In this document: in pieces, positions 15,358 to 24,233 of the stretch
How the letters are laid out: every line of letters begins with the position of its first letter
How positions within the stretch are numbered: the first letter of the stretch is position 1
DNA from: JAHJUB01 sp041653615 [NCBI: Candidatus Ratteibacteria bacterium]
GTDB taxonomy: Bacteria; Ratteibacteria; UBA8468; MWAK01
Length of the DNA stretch: 64,000 nt
NCBI GenBank assembly: GCA_041653615.1
Contig: JBAZEZ010000007.1
Span: 1 to 64,000 of the forward strand
Direction of reading: 5' to 3'
Made by a program: the position numbers and the translations under genes
Notes under the pieces: model-generated
The model's input: only the letters and a program-made list of their open reading frames with translations
The model's database searches: none
What the model was told of the DNA's origin: nothing

Positions 15358-16755
15358 ATGAAAATCATATTTCTCGGGGCAGCGGAAAATGTAACGGGTT
15401 CCAGATTCCTGGTAGAAAGCGAAAATTCACGCAATTTAGTGGATTGCGGCCTATATCAGGAAAGAAATTTCCTCAACCGTAACTGGGAAGATTTCGCGGT
15501 GGCTCCTTCCGGCATCGAAAACGTGTTTTTAACTCACGCCCACCTTGACCATTGCGGATATTTACCCAAGCTGGTAAAGTCGGGGTTCAAAGGTAGAATC
15601 TTTTGTACGCCCCCCACCCAGGAAATCGCGCAAATAATACTGCTTGATTCAGCCAAGATACAGGAAGAAGACGCGCTAAATAAAAGAACGCGCCACCAAC
15701 GTGAAGGCAGAAGGGGAGCCCATCCGGAAATTCCCCTCTATACGATTGAAGACGCAAAAAATGTCTTTCCTTTATTCCGGACCATACCGTACGAAGAACC
15801 GACCCAGGTTTCTCCGGTACTCAAGATAACGCTTCACAATGCCGGACACATCCTGGGCGCGGCCACGGTAGAATTGGAAACAACCGAAGGCGGAAACAAG
15901 AAAACAGCGGTTTTTTCCGGGGATATCGGCCGCTGGAACCGACCGATTATAGAAGACCCGACTATACCGAAAAAAGCCGATTATCTTTTTATGGAATCCA
16001 CCTACGGAGACCGTCTGCACGAGGAAGAAACAGCCTCGATCGAACAGTTTAAAAGAATAATCATCGAAACGCAGAACAGGGGAGGCAACATTGTCATCCC
16101 GGTCTTTGCGACGGAAAGGGCCCAGGATTTGCTTTACTACTTAAGCGTTTTGCTGAAAACCAATCAGATTAAACCCGTTCCCGTATTTATCGATAGTCCC
16201 ATGGCGATAAACATTACGGATGTTTTCAAGAAATTTGTCGGCTATCTCGACGCGGAAACAAAAGCAATGATTGAAAAAGGAGAATCTCCGTTTAGTTTTC
16301 CCCAATTAAAAATATCCCGGACAACCGAAGAATCAAAAACAATAAATTCGACCAAAGGAACTTCGATTATCCTGGCCGGTTCCGGAATGTGCACGGGCGG
16401 AAGGGTAAAACACCATATCAGAGAAAACATTACCCGGCCGGAAAGTGCCATTCTTTTTGTGGGATATCAGGCGCAAGGGACGCTTGGCCGGGAGATTACG
16501 GAAGGAGCCAAACAAATCAGAATCTTCAACGAAACCTTTCCGGTCCGCGCCAAGATTGAAAACGTGGGCGGTTTCTCCGCCCATGCCGACCAAAAAGAAC
16601 TCCTCCGGTGGGTTTCCGGATTTGAAAAACCGCCGAAAAAAATATTCATCATCCACGGCGAAAAAGAAACAGCTGTCAAATTTGCCGATACCTTGCGGAA
16701 GAATATCAAAAGCGATATTGTCATTCCAAAATACCTGCAAGAAGTTACGCTGTAG
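15358..16755 (+). CDS. Metallo-beta-lactamase/beta-CASP ribonuclease
   Basis: 465 residues. The metallo-beta-lactamase motif HAHLDH (residues 60-65 with His60, His62, Asp64, His65) is followed by HNAGHILGAATVEL, FSGDIGRW and MESTYGDR. The beta-CASP part has PVFATERAQDLLYYL and IILAGSGMCTGGRVKHH, and the C-terminal GGFSAHADQKELLRW supplies another His. This is the CPSF73/TTHA0252-like RNase family acting on RNA in the cytoplasm. Length is normal. It is transcribed alone from a leaderless promoter. Confidence 0.93.
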   Translation: MKIIFLGAAENVTGSRFLVESENSRNLVDCGLYQERNFLNRNWEDFAVAPSGIENVFLTHAHLDHCGYLPKLVKSGFKGRIFCTPPTQEIAQIILLDSAKIQEEDALNKRTRHQREGRRGAHPEIPLYTIEDAKNVFPLFRTIPYEEPTQVSPVLKITLHNAGHILGAATVELETTEGGNKKTAVFSGDIGRWNRPIIEDPTIPKKADYLFMESTYGDRLHEEETASIEQFKRIIIETQNRGGNIVIPVFATERAQDLLYYLSVLLKTNQIKPVPVFIDSPMAINITDVFKKFVGYLDAETKAMIEKGESPFSFPQLKISRTTEESKTINSTKGTSIILAGSGMCTGGRVKHHIRENITRPESAILFVGYQAQGTLGREITEGAKQIRIFNETFPVRAKIENVGGFSAHADQKELLRWVSGFEKPPKKIFIIHGEKETAVKFADTLRKNIKSDIVIPKYLQEVTL

Positions 16756-16799
16756 CTTTTTTACCTAACCGCTCAACCGCAATATCTGTTTACCGACAC

Positions 16800-17219
16800 T
16801 CATTTCACAAGCTTCGCCTTTAGCTTTATCTCCGGTCCGACAAGCGCTTTGGAAACAGGGCAATCTTTCTTCGCGGCTTCCGCGTGCCCCATAAAAGCTT
16901 CTTCGCTAAGACCGGGCACGTCGGCTTCCGTATTTAGTTCAATCAATGTAATTGTGGGACCGGCGTCCAGATGAACAGCGGCGGTTGTATAGACACGCCG
17001 GGGCGGAAAACCCGCCGTGGTGAGCAGCGCGGAAAGGAACATTGAAAAGCAACCCGCGTGCGCCGCGCCGAGCAATTCCTCCGGGTTGGTCCCCGGTCCT
17101 GTCTCAAAGCGTGAAGCAAACGTAAACGGTCCTTCATAAGCGCCGCTGCCCAACTTCATCATACCGGAACCATCCTTCAATGACCCCTTCCATTGAGCCG
17201 ATGAATTTCGGATTGCCAT
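16800..17219 (-). CDS. osmC: OsmC-family peroxiredoxin
   Basis: 139 residues. The two redox cysteines are Cys57 in LLGAAHAGCFSM and Cys120 in KKDCPVSKAL, the pattern of OsmC organic hydroperoxide reductases. The N-terminal RNSSAQWKGSLKDGSG is also typical of OsmC. The enzyme reduces organic peroxides in the cytoplasm, a useful defence for an anaerobe. A strong SD (AAGGAGG) precedes the ATG. It lies convergent to the RNase gene. Confidence 0.92.
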   Translation of the reverse strand: MAIRNSSAQWKGSLKDGSGMMKLGSGAYEGPFTFASRFETGPGTNPEELLGAAHAGCFSMFLSALLTTAGFPPRRVYTTAAVHLDAGPTITLIELNTEADVPGLSEEAFMGHAEAAKKDCPVSKALVGPEIKLKAKLVK

Positions 17220-17242
17220 TTTTCCTCCTTTCCGACAAATTA

Positions 17243-17764
17243 CTATTTAACTTTGGGGTTTTCGGCTAAATAATCACCAACAAACGCGTCGACTTTTTCA
17301 TTTATATGCGTGCGAACGTTCCCGGCCAGGTCTTCCACAAAAGTAATTTCCACTCCGTCACTCTTCTCCCAGGTTGTAGCCCATAAGAGGGCTGGTTTTG
17401 CCGGTTTTTTCCTCCCGAGCATCACCACCTGCTTCAGTTGTACCGATGCACCGTAAACATATTCTAGCCCCGAGGAGAATTTCACCGTGTTCACGATGAT
17501 GTAAAGATAAGGTGAATTCAGAAGGTCCAAAGACTTCTCCACCGGGACCACCTTAATACCGGCTTCGCGAAGCCTTAATTCAGCATCGGTTTTTATCTCT
17601 TCCTTGTTCAATCCGTCTTTTACCGCTTCCTGGTCAATATCCTCGACAAACACGGCAACTGCTTTTAAACCATGGAAAGGTATCCTGTTCTCCGCGGCAG
17701 CAATAAAAACAGGATGGAATAAAAAGAAACCCAACGCTAAAACCGAAACTACGTTTTTTTTCAT
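17243..17764 (-). CDS. Exported protein of unknown function
   Basis: 173 residues. Residues 1-23 form a signal peptide (MKKN, a hydrophobic core, then IAAAEN), so the mature part of about 150 residues is periplasmic. The mature region alternates beta-strand-like stretches (VAVFVEDID, YLYIIVNTVKF, ASVQLKQVVML) and ends with AFVGDYLAENPKVK. I recognise no family. It lies 19 bases downstream of the Pal-like gene and probably shares its transcript, which suggests an envelope role. Confidence 0.65.
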   Translation of the reverse strand: MKKNVVSVLALGFFLFHPVFIAAAENRIPFHGLKAVAVFVEDIDQEAVKDGLNKEEIKTDAELRLREAGIKVVPVEKSLDLLNSPYLYIIVNTVKFSSGLEYVYGASVQLKQVVMLGRKKPAKPALLWATTWEKSDGVEITFVEDLAGNVRTHINEKVDAFVGDYLAENPKVK

Positions 17765-17783
17765 TTCCGCTCTTCCGCAAAAA

Positions 17784-18386
17784 CTATTCCATAATCTTAA
17801 ACCGGCAGTTACGGTTTAACGCCCAGGCCGTTTCACTGTGCACAAGGTCTGCCGGCTGGTCCTCGCCGTAACTGACCGTACCCATCCGCTCCGGAGCAAT
17901 TCCCAGCGAAACCAGGTAACGTCGGGCGGAAAGGGCGCGGCGCTCACCCAAAGCCATATTATACTCTTCCGTGCCCAACTCATCGCAGTTACCTTCAATC
18001 ACAATTTTAACCGTCGAATTTTTCTTCAGGTAATCGGCCACTGTTTCCAATGCTGCTCGGGCATCGGCCCGGACCTCGCTCTTGTCAAAATCAAAATAAA
18101 TCGTCTTAAAAACCGCCTTTTCTTCGACGGTCGCCGGTTCCCGGGTAATCCCTTCCGATATGGCAACGGGTATTCCTTCACCCTTGAGAGCATTCACCTG
18201 TTCTTCTTTTGTGGCCAAGCCCTCTGTCGGTGCCGGAACCGGGTTCACGTTCTCAACCGCAGTTCCAGATACGGCCTCGGGCGAAGCCGCTTTCACCGGT
18301 TTCTTTAATTCCACCCGTCCGGCACAACCGGCCGCAAAAAAGAATAACGCCAAAAACCCAACGCCGAAAATAATCTTCTTTCCCAT
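17784..18386 (-). CDS. pal: Peptidoglycan-associated lipoprotein (Pal/OmpA C-terminal domain)
   Basis: 200 residues. A lipobox FFAAGC places the lipidated Cys at residue 21. A Pro/Ala-rich linker spans about 22-85. The OmpA domain occupies about 90-200 with YFDFDKSEVRADA, EGNCDELGTEEYNMALGERR and the closing NRNCRF. It should anchor the outer membrane to peptidoglycan, and it implies a diderm envelope. In the usual EGHCDERG motif the His is Asn here. No tolB or tolQR gene is adjacent. SD GGGAGG is visible. Confidence 0.9.
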   Translation of the reverse strand: MGKKIIFGVGFLALFFFAAGCAGRVELKKPVKAASPEAVSGTAVENVNPVPAPTEGLATKEEQVNALKGEGIPVAISEGITREPATVEEKAVFKTIYFDFDKSEVRADARAALETVADYLKKNSTVKIVIEGNCDELGTEEYNMALGERRALSARRYLVSLGIAPERMGTVSYGEDQPADLVHSETAWALNRNCRFKIME

Positions 18387-18556
18387 ATGGCCTCCCTTTG
18401 TAACTCAAAAACGAAAACTAAACCCATCCAGCGTCTTCTCCCTGATTATACTCCGCCTTCTTAAACCTTGTAAAGTCGGTATCAACCCTTGCGTTTCTCT
18501 TTTTTTTAAGTTATACTTTTCCTTGAGTTCGTAATCCGGACGGCAGTAAATCAGAT

Positions 18557-18586
18557 TTGACTGAGACGATAAATCTGGGGTATAAA
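18557..18586 (+). promoter_or_regulatory. Leaderless promoter of pilC
   Basis: TTGACT (18557-18562), an 18-base spacer and TATAAA (18581-18586). Seven bases separate it from the ATG at 18594, so the transcript should begin at or one base before the start codon. No SD is present. Confidence 0.65.
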
Positions 18587-18593
18587 TAAAAAT

Positions 18594-19646
18594 ATGGGTA
18601 TCTTCCGGCACAAAATAAAATTAGATGAAATAGCGGCTTTTTCCCGTCAATTAGCCACCATGGTCAAAGCCGGATTACCGATCCATCAGTCCCTGGGCAT
18701 ACTTTCCGAACAATCAGAAAGTAAAATTTTCAAAACAGTTATCGATGACATGCAAAAACGAATAAATACCGGCAACAGCCTCTCGGAAACCTTACAGCAG
18801 TACCCGCGAATTTTTTCCGGTCTTTACGTTAACATGGTTCGCGCCGGTGAAATGAGCGGCACTCTCGACCGAATCTTAAACCGTATTTCGGATTATCTTG
18901 AAGCAAACAGCAAATTACAAAAAAAAATCAAAGCCGCCCTTTCTTATCCCACGGCGGTTCTGGTAATGGCGTTTTTTGTTACGGCCTTTCTTCTTTTAAA
19001 AGTCGTTCCCACTTTTAAGGGGATTTTCGAAAGTCTTGGCGGTAAACTGCCGCTTCCGACACTTGTTCTTTTGAAAATAAGCGAACTTTTCCGACATTAT
19101 TTCGTTTTTCTTGTTATCGGGATTATTATCTTAATTTACATTTTTAAACTGTACAAAAAGTCGCCCGCCGGGGGTTTAAAGATTGACCGGCTGCTTTTCC
19201 GTTTACCGGTTTTCGGTAAAATAATAAAGAAAATCATCGTAGCAAGATTTTGCCGGACGCTCTCCACTCTTGTTAGGAGCGGCGTTGCCATTCTGGTAAG
19301 CTTGAAAATTGTGGCAGCCGCCTCGGGAAACAAAGTAGTAGAAATCGCGGTTATCGAAGCAAGCAAAAATGTTGAAAAAGGTCAGCCGATCGCGGAACCG
19401 CTGGCAAAATGCGGAATATTTCCGTTAATGGTTACCCGGATGATTGCGGTCGGCGAAGAAGTCGGGGCTCTGGATGAAATGCTTGAAAAAGTGGCTGATT
19501 TTTACGAAACTGAGGTCGACGCCGCCGTAAGCAGCCTCACGAGTTTAATTGAACCGATCATTATGGTATTCTTGGGTATCGTTATCGGCGGAATCGCTCT
19601 GGCGATATTACTGCCGATATTTAAAATTTCGGAATTGGTCAAATAA
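18594..19646 (+). CDS. pilC: Type IV pilus inner-membrane platform protein
   Basis: 350 residues of the GspF/PilC family, with two GspF domains. The first covers about 10-130 (FSRQLATMVKAGLPIHQSL, VRAGEMSGTLD) and is followed by TM helices at about 118-141 and 165-187. The second (FCRTLSTLVRSGVAIL, AVGEEVGALDEML) ends with a C-terminal TM at about 322-344. It forms the platform that the assembly ATPase turns. Full-length PilC is about 400 residues; the shorter N-terminus is common in GspF. The major pilin follows 89 bases downstream. Confidence 0.92.
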   Translation: MGIFRHKIKLDEIAAFSRQLATMVKAGLPIHQSLGILSEQSESKIFKTVIDDMQKRINTGNSLSETLQQYPRIFSGLYVNMVRAGEMSGTLDRILNRISDYLEANSKLQKKIKAALSYPTAVLVMAFFVTAFLLLKVVPTFKGIFESLGGKLPLPTLVLLKISELFRHYFVFLVIGIIILIYIFKLYKKSPAGGLKIDRLLFRLPVFGKIIKKIIVARFCRTLSTLVRSGVAILVSLKIVAAASGNKVVEIAVIEASKNVEKGQPIAEPLAKCGIFPLMVTRMIAVGEEVGALDEMLEKVADFYETEVDAAVSSLTSLIEPIIMVFLGIVIGGIALAILLPIFKISELVK

Positions 19647-19681
19647 CACGTCCAACGTTCGCGTGTACGACACGCATACCA

Positions 19682-19730
19682 TTGACAAACCTGAAGTATC
19701 CGAGGTATTATTATAATTAGAAGGAGGTGA
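19682..19730 (+). promoter_or_regulatory. Pilin promoter and strong Shine-Dalgarno
   Basis: TTGACA (19682-19687) with TATTAT (19706-19711, 18-base spacer); a TATAAT at 19712 would need a 24-base spacer. AGGAGGTGA at 19722-19730 ends five bases before the ATG at 19736. This is the strongest SD in the window and fits an abundant product. The GTG at 19727 lies inside the SD and is not the start. Confidence 0.65.
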
Positions 19731-19735
19731 GAAAA

Positions 19736-20167
19736 ATGAAAAAGCTTAATAAGAAGGGATTTACGTTGGTTGAGATAATGATTGTGGTGGCGATTATTGC
19801 GCTTTTAGCGGCAATCGCCATACCAAACCTGCTTCGGACAAGGTTGAACGCGAATGAAGGCGCGGCGATAGGTAACATGCACACGCTGGTTACCTCGCTT
19901 GGAAGTTTCCAGGCTGCTCAGTCACCCCCCACCTATCCGGCGGCACTGGCGGACCTGTCAACCGCAACCCCTCCGTATATTGATACGGTTTTGGGAAGCG
20001 GAACCAAACAGGGATATACATTTGTCTATGTATTAGGAGCGACCGGAAATACATACACGCTTACCGCAACTCCCGTAACGGCTGGCGTTACCGGAAACCG
20101 TGTCTTTTTTGCTGACGAAAGTGGTGTTATTCGGGTAACAAACGCGGCGGGAGCACCGATCGGGTAA
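19736..20167 (+). CDS. pilA: Major type IV pilin / pseudopilin
   Basis: 143 residues from the ATG at 19736. A short leader, MKKLNKKG, precedes the prepilin peptidase cleavage site, and the mature protein starts FTLVEIMIVVAII with Glu5, followed by the hydrophobic helix to about residue 40. The globular part has LSTATPPYIDTVLG and ends FFADESGVIRVTNAAGAPIG, resembling pilins of delta-proteobacterial and candidate-phylum type. It carries the strongest SD and a strong terminator of its own, both expected for a major subunit. No prepilin peptidase is in the window. Confidence 0.93.
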   Translation: MKKLNKKGFTLVEIMIVVAIIALLAAIAIPNLLRTRLNANEGAAIGNMHTLVTSLGSFQAAQSPPTYPAALADLSTATPPYIDTVLGSGTKQGYTFVYVLGATGNTYTLTATPVTAGVTGNRVFFADESGVIRVTNAAGAPIG

Positions 20168-20199
20168 ACATAGTAATCGAGGAAAAGAGGCGCGCTGAA

Positions 20200-20235
20200 G
20201 GGCGGAGAGAAAGAAAAGTCTCCGCCCTTTTTTTT
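20200..20235 (+). terminator. Rho-independent terminator after the pilin gene
   Basis: The perfect 9-bp stem GGGCGGAGA / TCTCCGCCC (20200-20208, 20219-20227) with a 10-base loop is followed by eight T residues. It lies 33 bases after the pilin stop and separates it from the convergent secretin gene. Confidence 0.93.
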
Positions 20236-20260
20236 ATGCTAATTTTACGTCAAACCCCCA

Positions 20261-21520
20261 TTAGTCTATCTTGGATTCGGAGATTGTTTTTGGCGGAGAA
20301 ACGGTTTCCCAGTTTTTAATGATTTTCGTGTTAATAAAAAAGACCAACTCTCTTGTTTCTTCCAATCCTTTCTTTTCCTGGCCGAAAAACCATTTCAGAA
20401 CCGGAATCTTTCGTAAAAAAGGCAGGCCGGAAGCGGTATGCGGTTTGCTCTCTTTTAACAAACCGGCGATAACTACAGTCTGGCCTGTTTTAATAAGAAC
20501 GGTTGTATTTGCTTCCGATGTAGCGATAATCGGATTGCCGCCTATCTCTCCGGCGATATCGCTTACTTCCGGATGAATGGTAAGAAGAATATTTTCATTG
20601 TCGCTCAAAGTGGGGGTTACGGTAAGCTTAACCCCGGTATCGATGTACTGGATTGAAGTTGTTGTTCCGCCGGTGGTAGATGTAACCGTTTGAATCGGCA
20701 CTTTTTTACCGACTAAAATTACGGCCTCTTTGTTGTTTATGGTGGCAATCCTTGGCTGAGAAAGAATACGGGTGTCGGTTTTGCTTTCCAAAAACTTAAG
20801 GGTTGCCAAAAACTTTTTTTCCGCAAGATAACCAAGCGAAAAATTACCCGGCGCGGCTATATTTTTATCCGGTAGATAGGTTAAATCACCGACTGCCGAA
20901 CCCATAAGTTGAATATTGCTAAAATCCCAGTTTACACCCATTTCCCGCAGGTAGGAACTGTTTGTTTCCAAAATATACCCTTCAATCATTATCTGTGAAA
21001 TCTCAATGTCTAATTTTTTAATTAAATTCCTTATCTCCGGGATTTGCGAAGGATGGGCAATGATAACAAGACTGTTTGTCTGATTGTCACTTTCTATCTT
21101 TCCGTCTTTCGAAACCAACGCTTTCAAAACCTCGGATGTTTTGAGAGTATCTGCTTTGGCAAAAGATAGGGGAATGACGATTGTTTCCAGCGATTCCTCC
21201 AGGATAACCGGTTTTTCTTTTAGTTTCACCCGAACCAGGTTTCCGTCTTTCTGGTAGATATACCCGCAATAATCCAGGATTATGGTTAACGCTTTTTCCC
21301 AAGGGACGTTATCTAATTTCACGGTAACAAGTTTTCCCTCCAATTCCTGGGGCCACACAATATCGACGTCTGCGATCTGACTTATCCCCCTCAATACTTC
21401 CGTAACCGGCGCCGCGCTGACATCAAGATACACATTTTCCCCTCTCGCATTTAGCGAAACGGGAGAAACGAAGAATAAACCGGCGATGCTGAACGTTAAC
21501 AATATTTTTTTTATATTCAT
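20261..21520 (-). CDS. pilQ: Type IV pilus secretin
   Basis: 419 residues with an N-terminal signal peptide (to about residue 25). A secretin/TonB short N-terminal domain (YLDVSAAPVTEVLRGISQIA) and an N1-type domain (LVIIAHPSQIPEIRNLIKKLD) precede the secretin core with ILSQPRIATINNKEA, VGKKVPIQTV, GVKLTVTPTL, and VIAGLLKE near the end. It forms the outer-membrane pore for the pilus. It is shorter than proteobacterial PilQ (about 700), lacking AMIN domains. It is the last gene of the pilMNOPQ operon. Confidence 0.92.
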   Translation of the reverse strand: MNIKKILLTFSIAGLFFVSPVSLNARGENVYLDVSAAPVTEVLRGISQIADVDIVWPQELEGKLVTVKLDNVPWEKALTIILDYCGYIYQKDGNLVRVKLKEKPVILEESLETIVIPLSFAKADTLKTSEVLKALVSKDGKIESDNQTNSLVIIAHPSQIPEIRNLIKKLDIEISQIMIEGYILETNSSYLREMGVNWDFSNIQLMGSAVGDLTYLPDKNIAAPGNFSLGYLAEKKFLATLKFLESKTDTRILSQPRIATINNKEAVILVGKKVPIQTVTSTTGGTTTSIQYIDTGVKLTVTPTLSDNENILLTIHPEVSDIAGEIGGNPIIATSEANTTVLIKTGQTVVIAGLLKESKPHTASGLPFLRKIPVLKWFFGQEKKGLEETRELVFFINTKIIKNWETVSPPKTISESKID

Positions 21521-21523
21521 TCT

Positions 21524-21916
21524 TTACCTCGTTTTTTTCTGTTCTTTGTCATCTTTGATAATCGGGTAAAATTTCCATATTTTAAGTTGATATTCATTCA
21601 GTCTATGTTTAGCAATTACTCCTCCCTTTTCAATGCTGATAATTTTAACATCCGGGTTTTCCGGTATAACATCTCCTTCCGTTAAATAATGGTTATTAAT
21701 AATAGCCCCTTTCTTTTTTCCGCCTATTAATATCGCCTGGAGGAGAGGTTTCGGTTCCAACGAAAGTTCAGATATTTCAATCGGAAGCGGCGTTGTCTCG
21801 GATATTAACGGAAGAAAAGGGTCTTTGTTCGCTCCCCATAACAGACCCGGAGTAAAAATCGCTATCCCGATACACAGGGCTGACAATTTAAGCATCTCCG
21901 TTCTTTTTATCTTCAT
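21524..21916 (-). CDS. pilP: PilP-like alignment protein
   Basis: 130 residues. An N-terminal hydrophobic signal (about 8-28) is followed by the PilP-like start NKDPFLPL, then one small beta domain with LLQAILIGGKKKGAIINNHYL and GDVIPENPDVKIISIEKGGV. Gene position between pilO and pilQ and the DPF motif support the call; sequence similarity is modest. PilP links PilNO to the secretin. It overlaps pilO by 4 bases. Confidence 0.7.
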   Translation of the reverse strand: MKIKRTEMLKLSALCIGIAIFTPGLLWGANKDPFLPLISETTPLPIEISELSLEPKPLLQAILIGGKKKGAIINNHYLTEGDVIPENPDVKIISIEKGGVIAKHRLNEYQLKIWKFYPIIKDDKEQKKTR

Positions 21917-22482
21917 ATTCCGACGTCTTCACGGTAATGGAAGCTCAGGATTGTTTCTGTTTCCGGATTGTACGGGTCGGAGGTCGCGTCTATCTTAAAA
22001 GACTTAACCGTTGCGAAATGTTTAATTCTTTCCAGCTCTCTCATAAATTTGCGCAACTGGGTATAGCTTACCTGGAACGAAAGACTGAAATCCTTCGCAG
22101 AAATAGTTGTCTGCGGGGAAACAGTTTTCGCGATAGGTTCTTTTTTCTTTCCCGCGACCGGTTCAATCTTCGCGTAATAAATGTCGGATTTTTCGGCGAT
22201 ACCCGCCAGCCATTTCAACATATCCGTTTCGGAAACACTCGCAAAATACGCCCGATAAAAGATTTCACTTTTTTTTACCGCTTCCAGTTGAGCGGCCAGT
22301 TTTTCCGATTCCGCAATTATTGATTTGCTGTCGGCCAGCATTTTTTGTTTTACGCCTATCTCTTTTTTTATCCGGTCCAATTCAAGATATGCCGGCCGTA
22401 AAAAGAAAAAAAATAAGCCCAGAATTAAAATGAGCAGGGTTAAAAATGGCGCGTTTTTTTTAATTGATATCGGTTTTTTCAT
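21913..22482 (-). CDS. pilO: PilO-like inner-membrane alignment protein
   Basis: 189 residues with one TM helix at about 13-31, then a heptad-rich coiled coil (about 33-75) and a ferredoxin-like domain containing FSLSFQVSYTQLRKFMRELERI, typical of PilO. It forms a periplasmic heterodimer with PilN. It overlaps pilN by 23 bases and pilP by 4, showing translational coupling. Confidence 0.8.
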   Translation of the reverse strand: MKKPISIKKNAPFLTLLILILGLFFFFLRPAYLELDRIKKEIGVKQKMLADSKSIIAESEKLAAQLEAVKKSEIFYRAYFASVSETDMLKWLAGIAEKSDIYYAKIEPVAGKKKEPIAKTVSPQTTISAKDFSLSFQVSYTQLRKFMRELERIKHFATVKSFKIDATSDPYNPETETILSFHYREDVGI

Positions 22483-23185
22483 CTTTTTTCTTTACATTTA
22501 ACTCTACTTTAAAATCGGTTATTTCATACATACCCACCTTATTTCCGTATTTTTCGGTCCGGGCTATCTTCCTTCCTTTCAAGGAAACCATTTTCGGTAA
22601 ATCAAAATTTTTTGTAAAACAATCATTTTGGCCCAGCCTGTTCATAAAATCTGCCACCGCGTTAAGAGAGCTTTTTTTGTTGTTTGAATAAGCGGAGCCA
22701 TCAATGACTAAATAGGTAATTAATTCCGTCGGGAGCTGGGCCGTCGTCGACTGCGGAGAATCGTTTTTCACCGGCGCCTTGGCGGGCGCTGTCGGTTGAA
22801 CTGTGACCTGCCTTTGCTCTAAAACCAGCTGATTCAACCAGACCGTTTTCGGCAAAATAGATTCCGTCTGATTAAATATTTCCGACCAGATAATCCGGTT
22901 GTTGACGTCATTAACCAGCGGAGCCATTTTTTTCTGAATGCCGCCGATTTCTTCTTTCATCTTCTTTATTTTTTCCGCTTCCGGTTGAATTTCCTGAAGC
23001 GCCGAACTTAATCCGGCCAATGATAATTTTTCTTTACGGCAATCGGATTTAAACTTCACACCCAAGATAAGCATCAGAAAAACAATCAAACCGGCTATCA
23101 TGAAAATAACATCGGGCGTTGTTTTTACCGGCGCCTTACTTTTTCGGCCGGATAGTTCCGGCGGCAGAAGATTTATGTTAATCAT
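22460..23185 (-). CDS. pilN: PilN-like protein
   Basis: 241 residues. The N-terminal MININLLPPE is the conserved PilN peptide that binds PilM. A TM helix at about 25-43 and a coiled coil at about 55-95 are followed by a periplasmic domain with a Pro/Ala/Thr-rich insert (about 128-155). The start codon lies inside the end of pilM, and the 3' end overlaps pilO. Confidence 0.85.
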   Translation of the reverse strand: MININLLPPELSGRKSKAPVKTTPDVIFMIAGLIVFLMLILGVKFKSDCRKEKLSLAGLSSALQEIQPEAEKIKKMKEEIGGIQKKMAPLVNDVNNRIIWSEIFNQTESILPKTVWLNQLVLEQRQVTVQPTAPAKAPVKNDSPQSTTAQLPTELITYLVIDGSAYSNNKKSSLNAVADFMNRLGQNDCFTKNFDLPKMVSLKGRKIARTEKYGNKVGMYEITDFKVELNVKKKDEKTDIN

Positions 23186-24164
23186 GCAGGGACAATCCTA
23201 CGGTAGTGGCGAACCTGGGTTCATTGTTTTTAATTGCCTCAAGAAAGTTTTGCGCAACGTTGATATTTGAAAAAGGATTATACGTAAAGATTTCCACACC
23301 CAGGATTTCGGCCAGAACATCCGACAAACCCGAAATTTCTTTTAAGTGCCCGGCCAGATAAATCTTTGACGGAATCCTTCCGACCTGGTTCTTGGAATAC
23401 TCAAAAGAAAGTTTTATTTCTTCCGAAAGATGGTCTATGTTTCCCTCAAGCCACGAAAAGAAGGGCCCTTCTTTTAAAAAATTCGTTCCCCGGAACAATT
23501 TCAAATTTTCGGAAATTTTAAGGTTATTATTTTTGCTCGCAATTTTCAAAAGCGGCAGAATCCCGAATTTAATATCCCGGCTCAATAACGGCGCCTGCCC
23601 GTAAACAATGTTGAAATTAGTCGTATCGAATCCGATGTTAAGCAGGCCTATTATTTCGCCGTTATCTTTACCCTGATTATTATAAAACCATTCGTTAAGC
23701 AAAGCTGTGCTTTCCGTTTCAACCGCTTTCACGGATAAACCCGCGGCCGCGGCCAAACCGACTTTTTCGTTAACCAATGATTTTTGAGCCGCCACCAACG
23801 CCACTTTTGTAAATTTTTTTTCGCGCCCTTTTCCCAAAATTTGATAATCGGTATATACCTCTTCTTTTTTGAAAGGAATCCGGCTTTCAAAATTTTTCTG
23901 GATTGTTGTGTCTATGTTTTCCTTCGGTGAATTCTCAATCGAGAGGTAGCGAACCACTACCCCTTCCCCTCCCACCGAAATACAGACATCTTTATCGTTT
24001 TTGAGGGGAGGAACAAGCAATAATTCTTTAAACCCTTCCGGAAGAGACACGGCTGCATCCTGATCGATATCCAATTCACAAAACGCGATATCTTCAACCT
24101 GTCTTTTCCGAACCGAAATGGAAACGGCTTGCAGGCATCCGCTCTCTATGTTTAGTCCAACCAT
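23178..24164 (-). CDS. pilM: PilM-like actin-fold protein
   Basis: 328 residues from the ATG at 24164. The open frame starts at 24200, but those 12 extra codons coincide with the promoter. The start MVGLNIESGCLQAV has the phosphate-1 region of the actin/FtsA fold; LLNIGFDTTNFNIV is the phosphate-2 loop, and IYLAGHLKEISGL the adenosine motif. PilM is cytoplasmic and binds the PilN N-terminus. It is the first gene of pilMNOPQ, transcribed from a leaderless promoter. Confidence 0.87.
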   Translation of the reverse strand: MVGLNIESGCLQAVSISVRKRQVEDIAFCELDIDQDAAVSLPEGFKELLLVPPLKNDKDVCISVGGEGVVVRYLSIENSPKENIDTTIQKNFESRIPFKKEEVYTDYQILGKGREKKFTKVALVAAQKSLVNEKVGLAAAAGLSVKAVETESTALLNEWFYNNQGKDNGEIIGLLNIGFDTTNFNIVYGQAPLLSRDIKFGILPLLKIASKNNNLKISENLKLFRGTNFLKEGPFFSWLEGNIDHLSEEIKLSFEYSKNQVGRIPSKIYLAGHLKEISGLSDVLAEILGVEIFTYNPFSNINVAQNFLEAIKNNEPRFATTVGLSLHD

Positions 24165-24170
24165 GTTAAG

Positions 24171-24200
24171 ATTGTACGCTCTTTTCTGAATGCTTGTCAA
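24171..24200 (-). promoter_or_regulatory. Leaderless promoter of pilMNOPQ
   Basis: On the minus strand: TTGACA (24200-24195), an 18-base spacer, TACAAT (24176-24171), then exactly six bases before the ATG at 24164. The predicted transcript begins at the start codon. No SD is present. The spacing is the same as for the RNase gene at 15358 and uvrB. Confidence 0.75.
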
Positions 24201-24233
24201 TAAAAACCGGAGTTGTTATTTTTTACTGTTTCC

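Noticed and set aside
19727-19735. GTG start for the major pilin
   Set aside because: The GTG is part of the AGGAGGTGA Shine-Dalgarno; the ATG at 19736 is correctly spaced and gives a standard leader.
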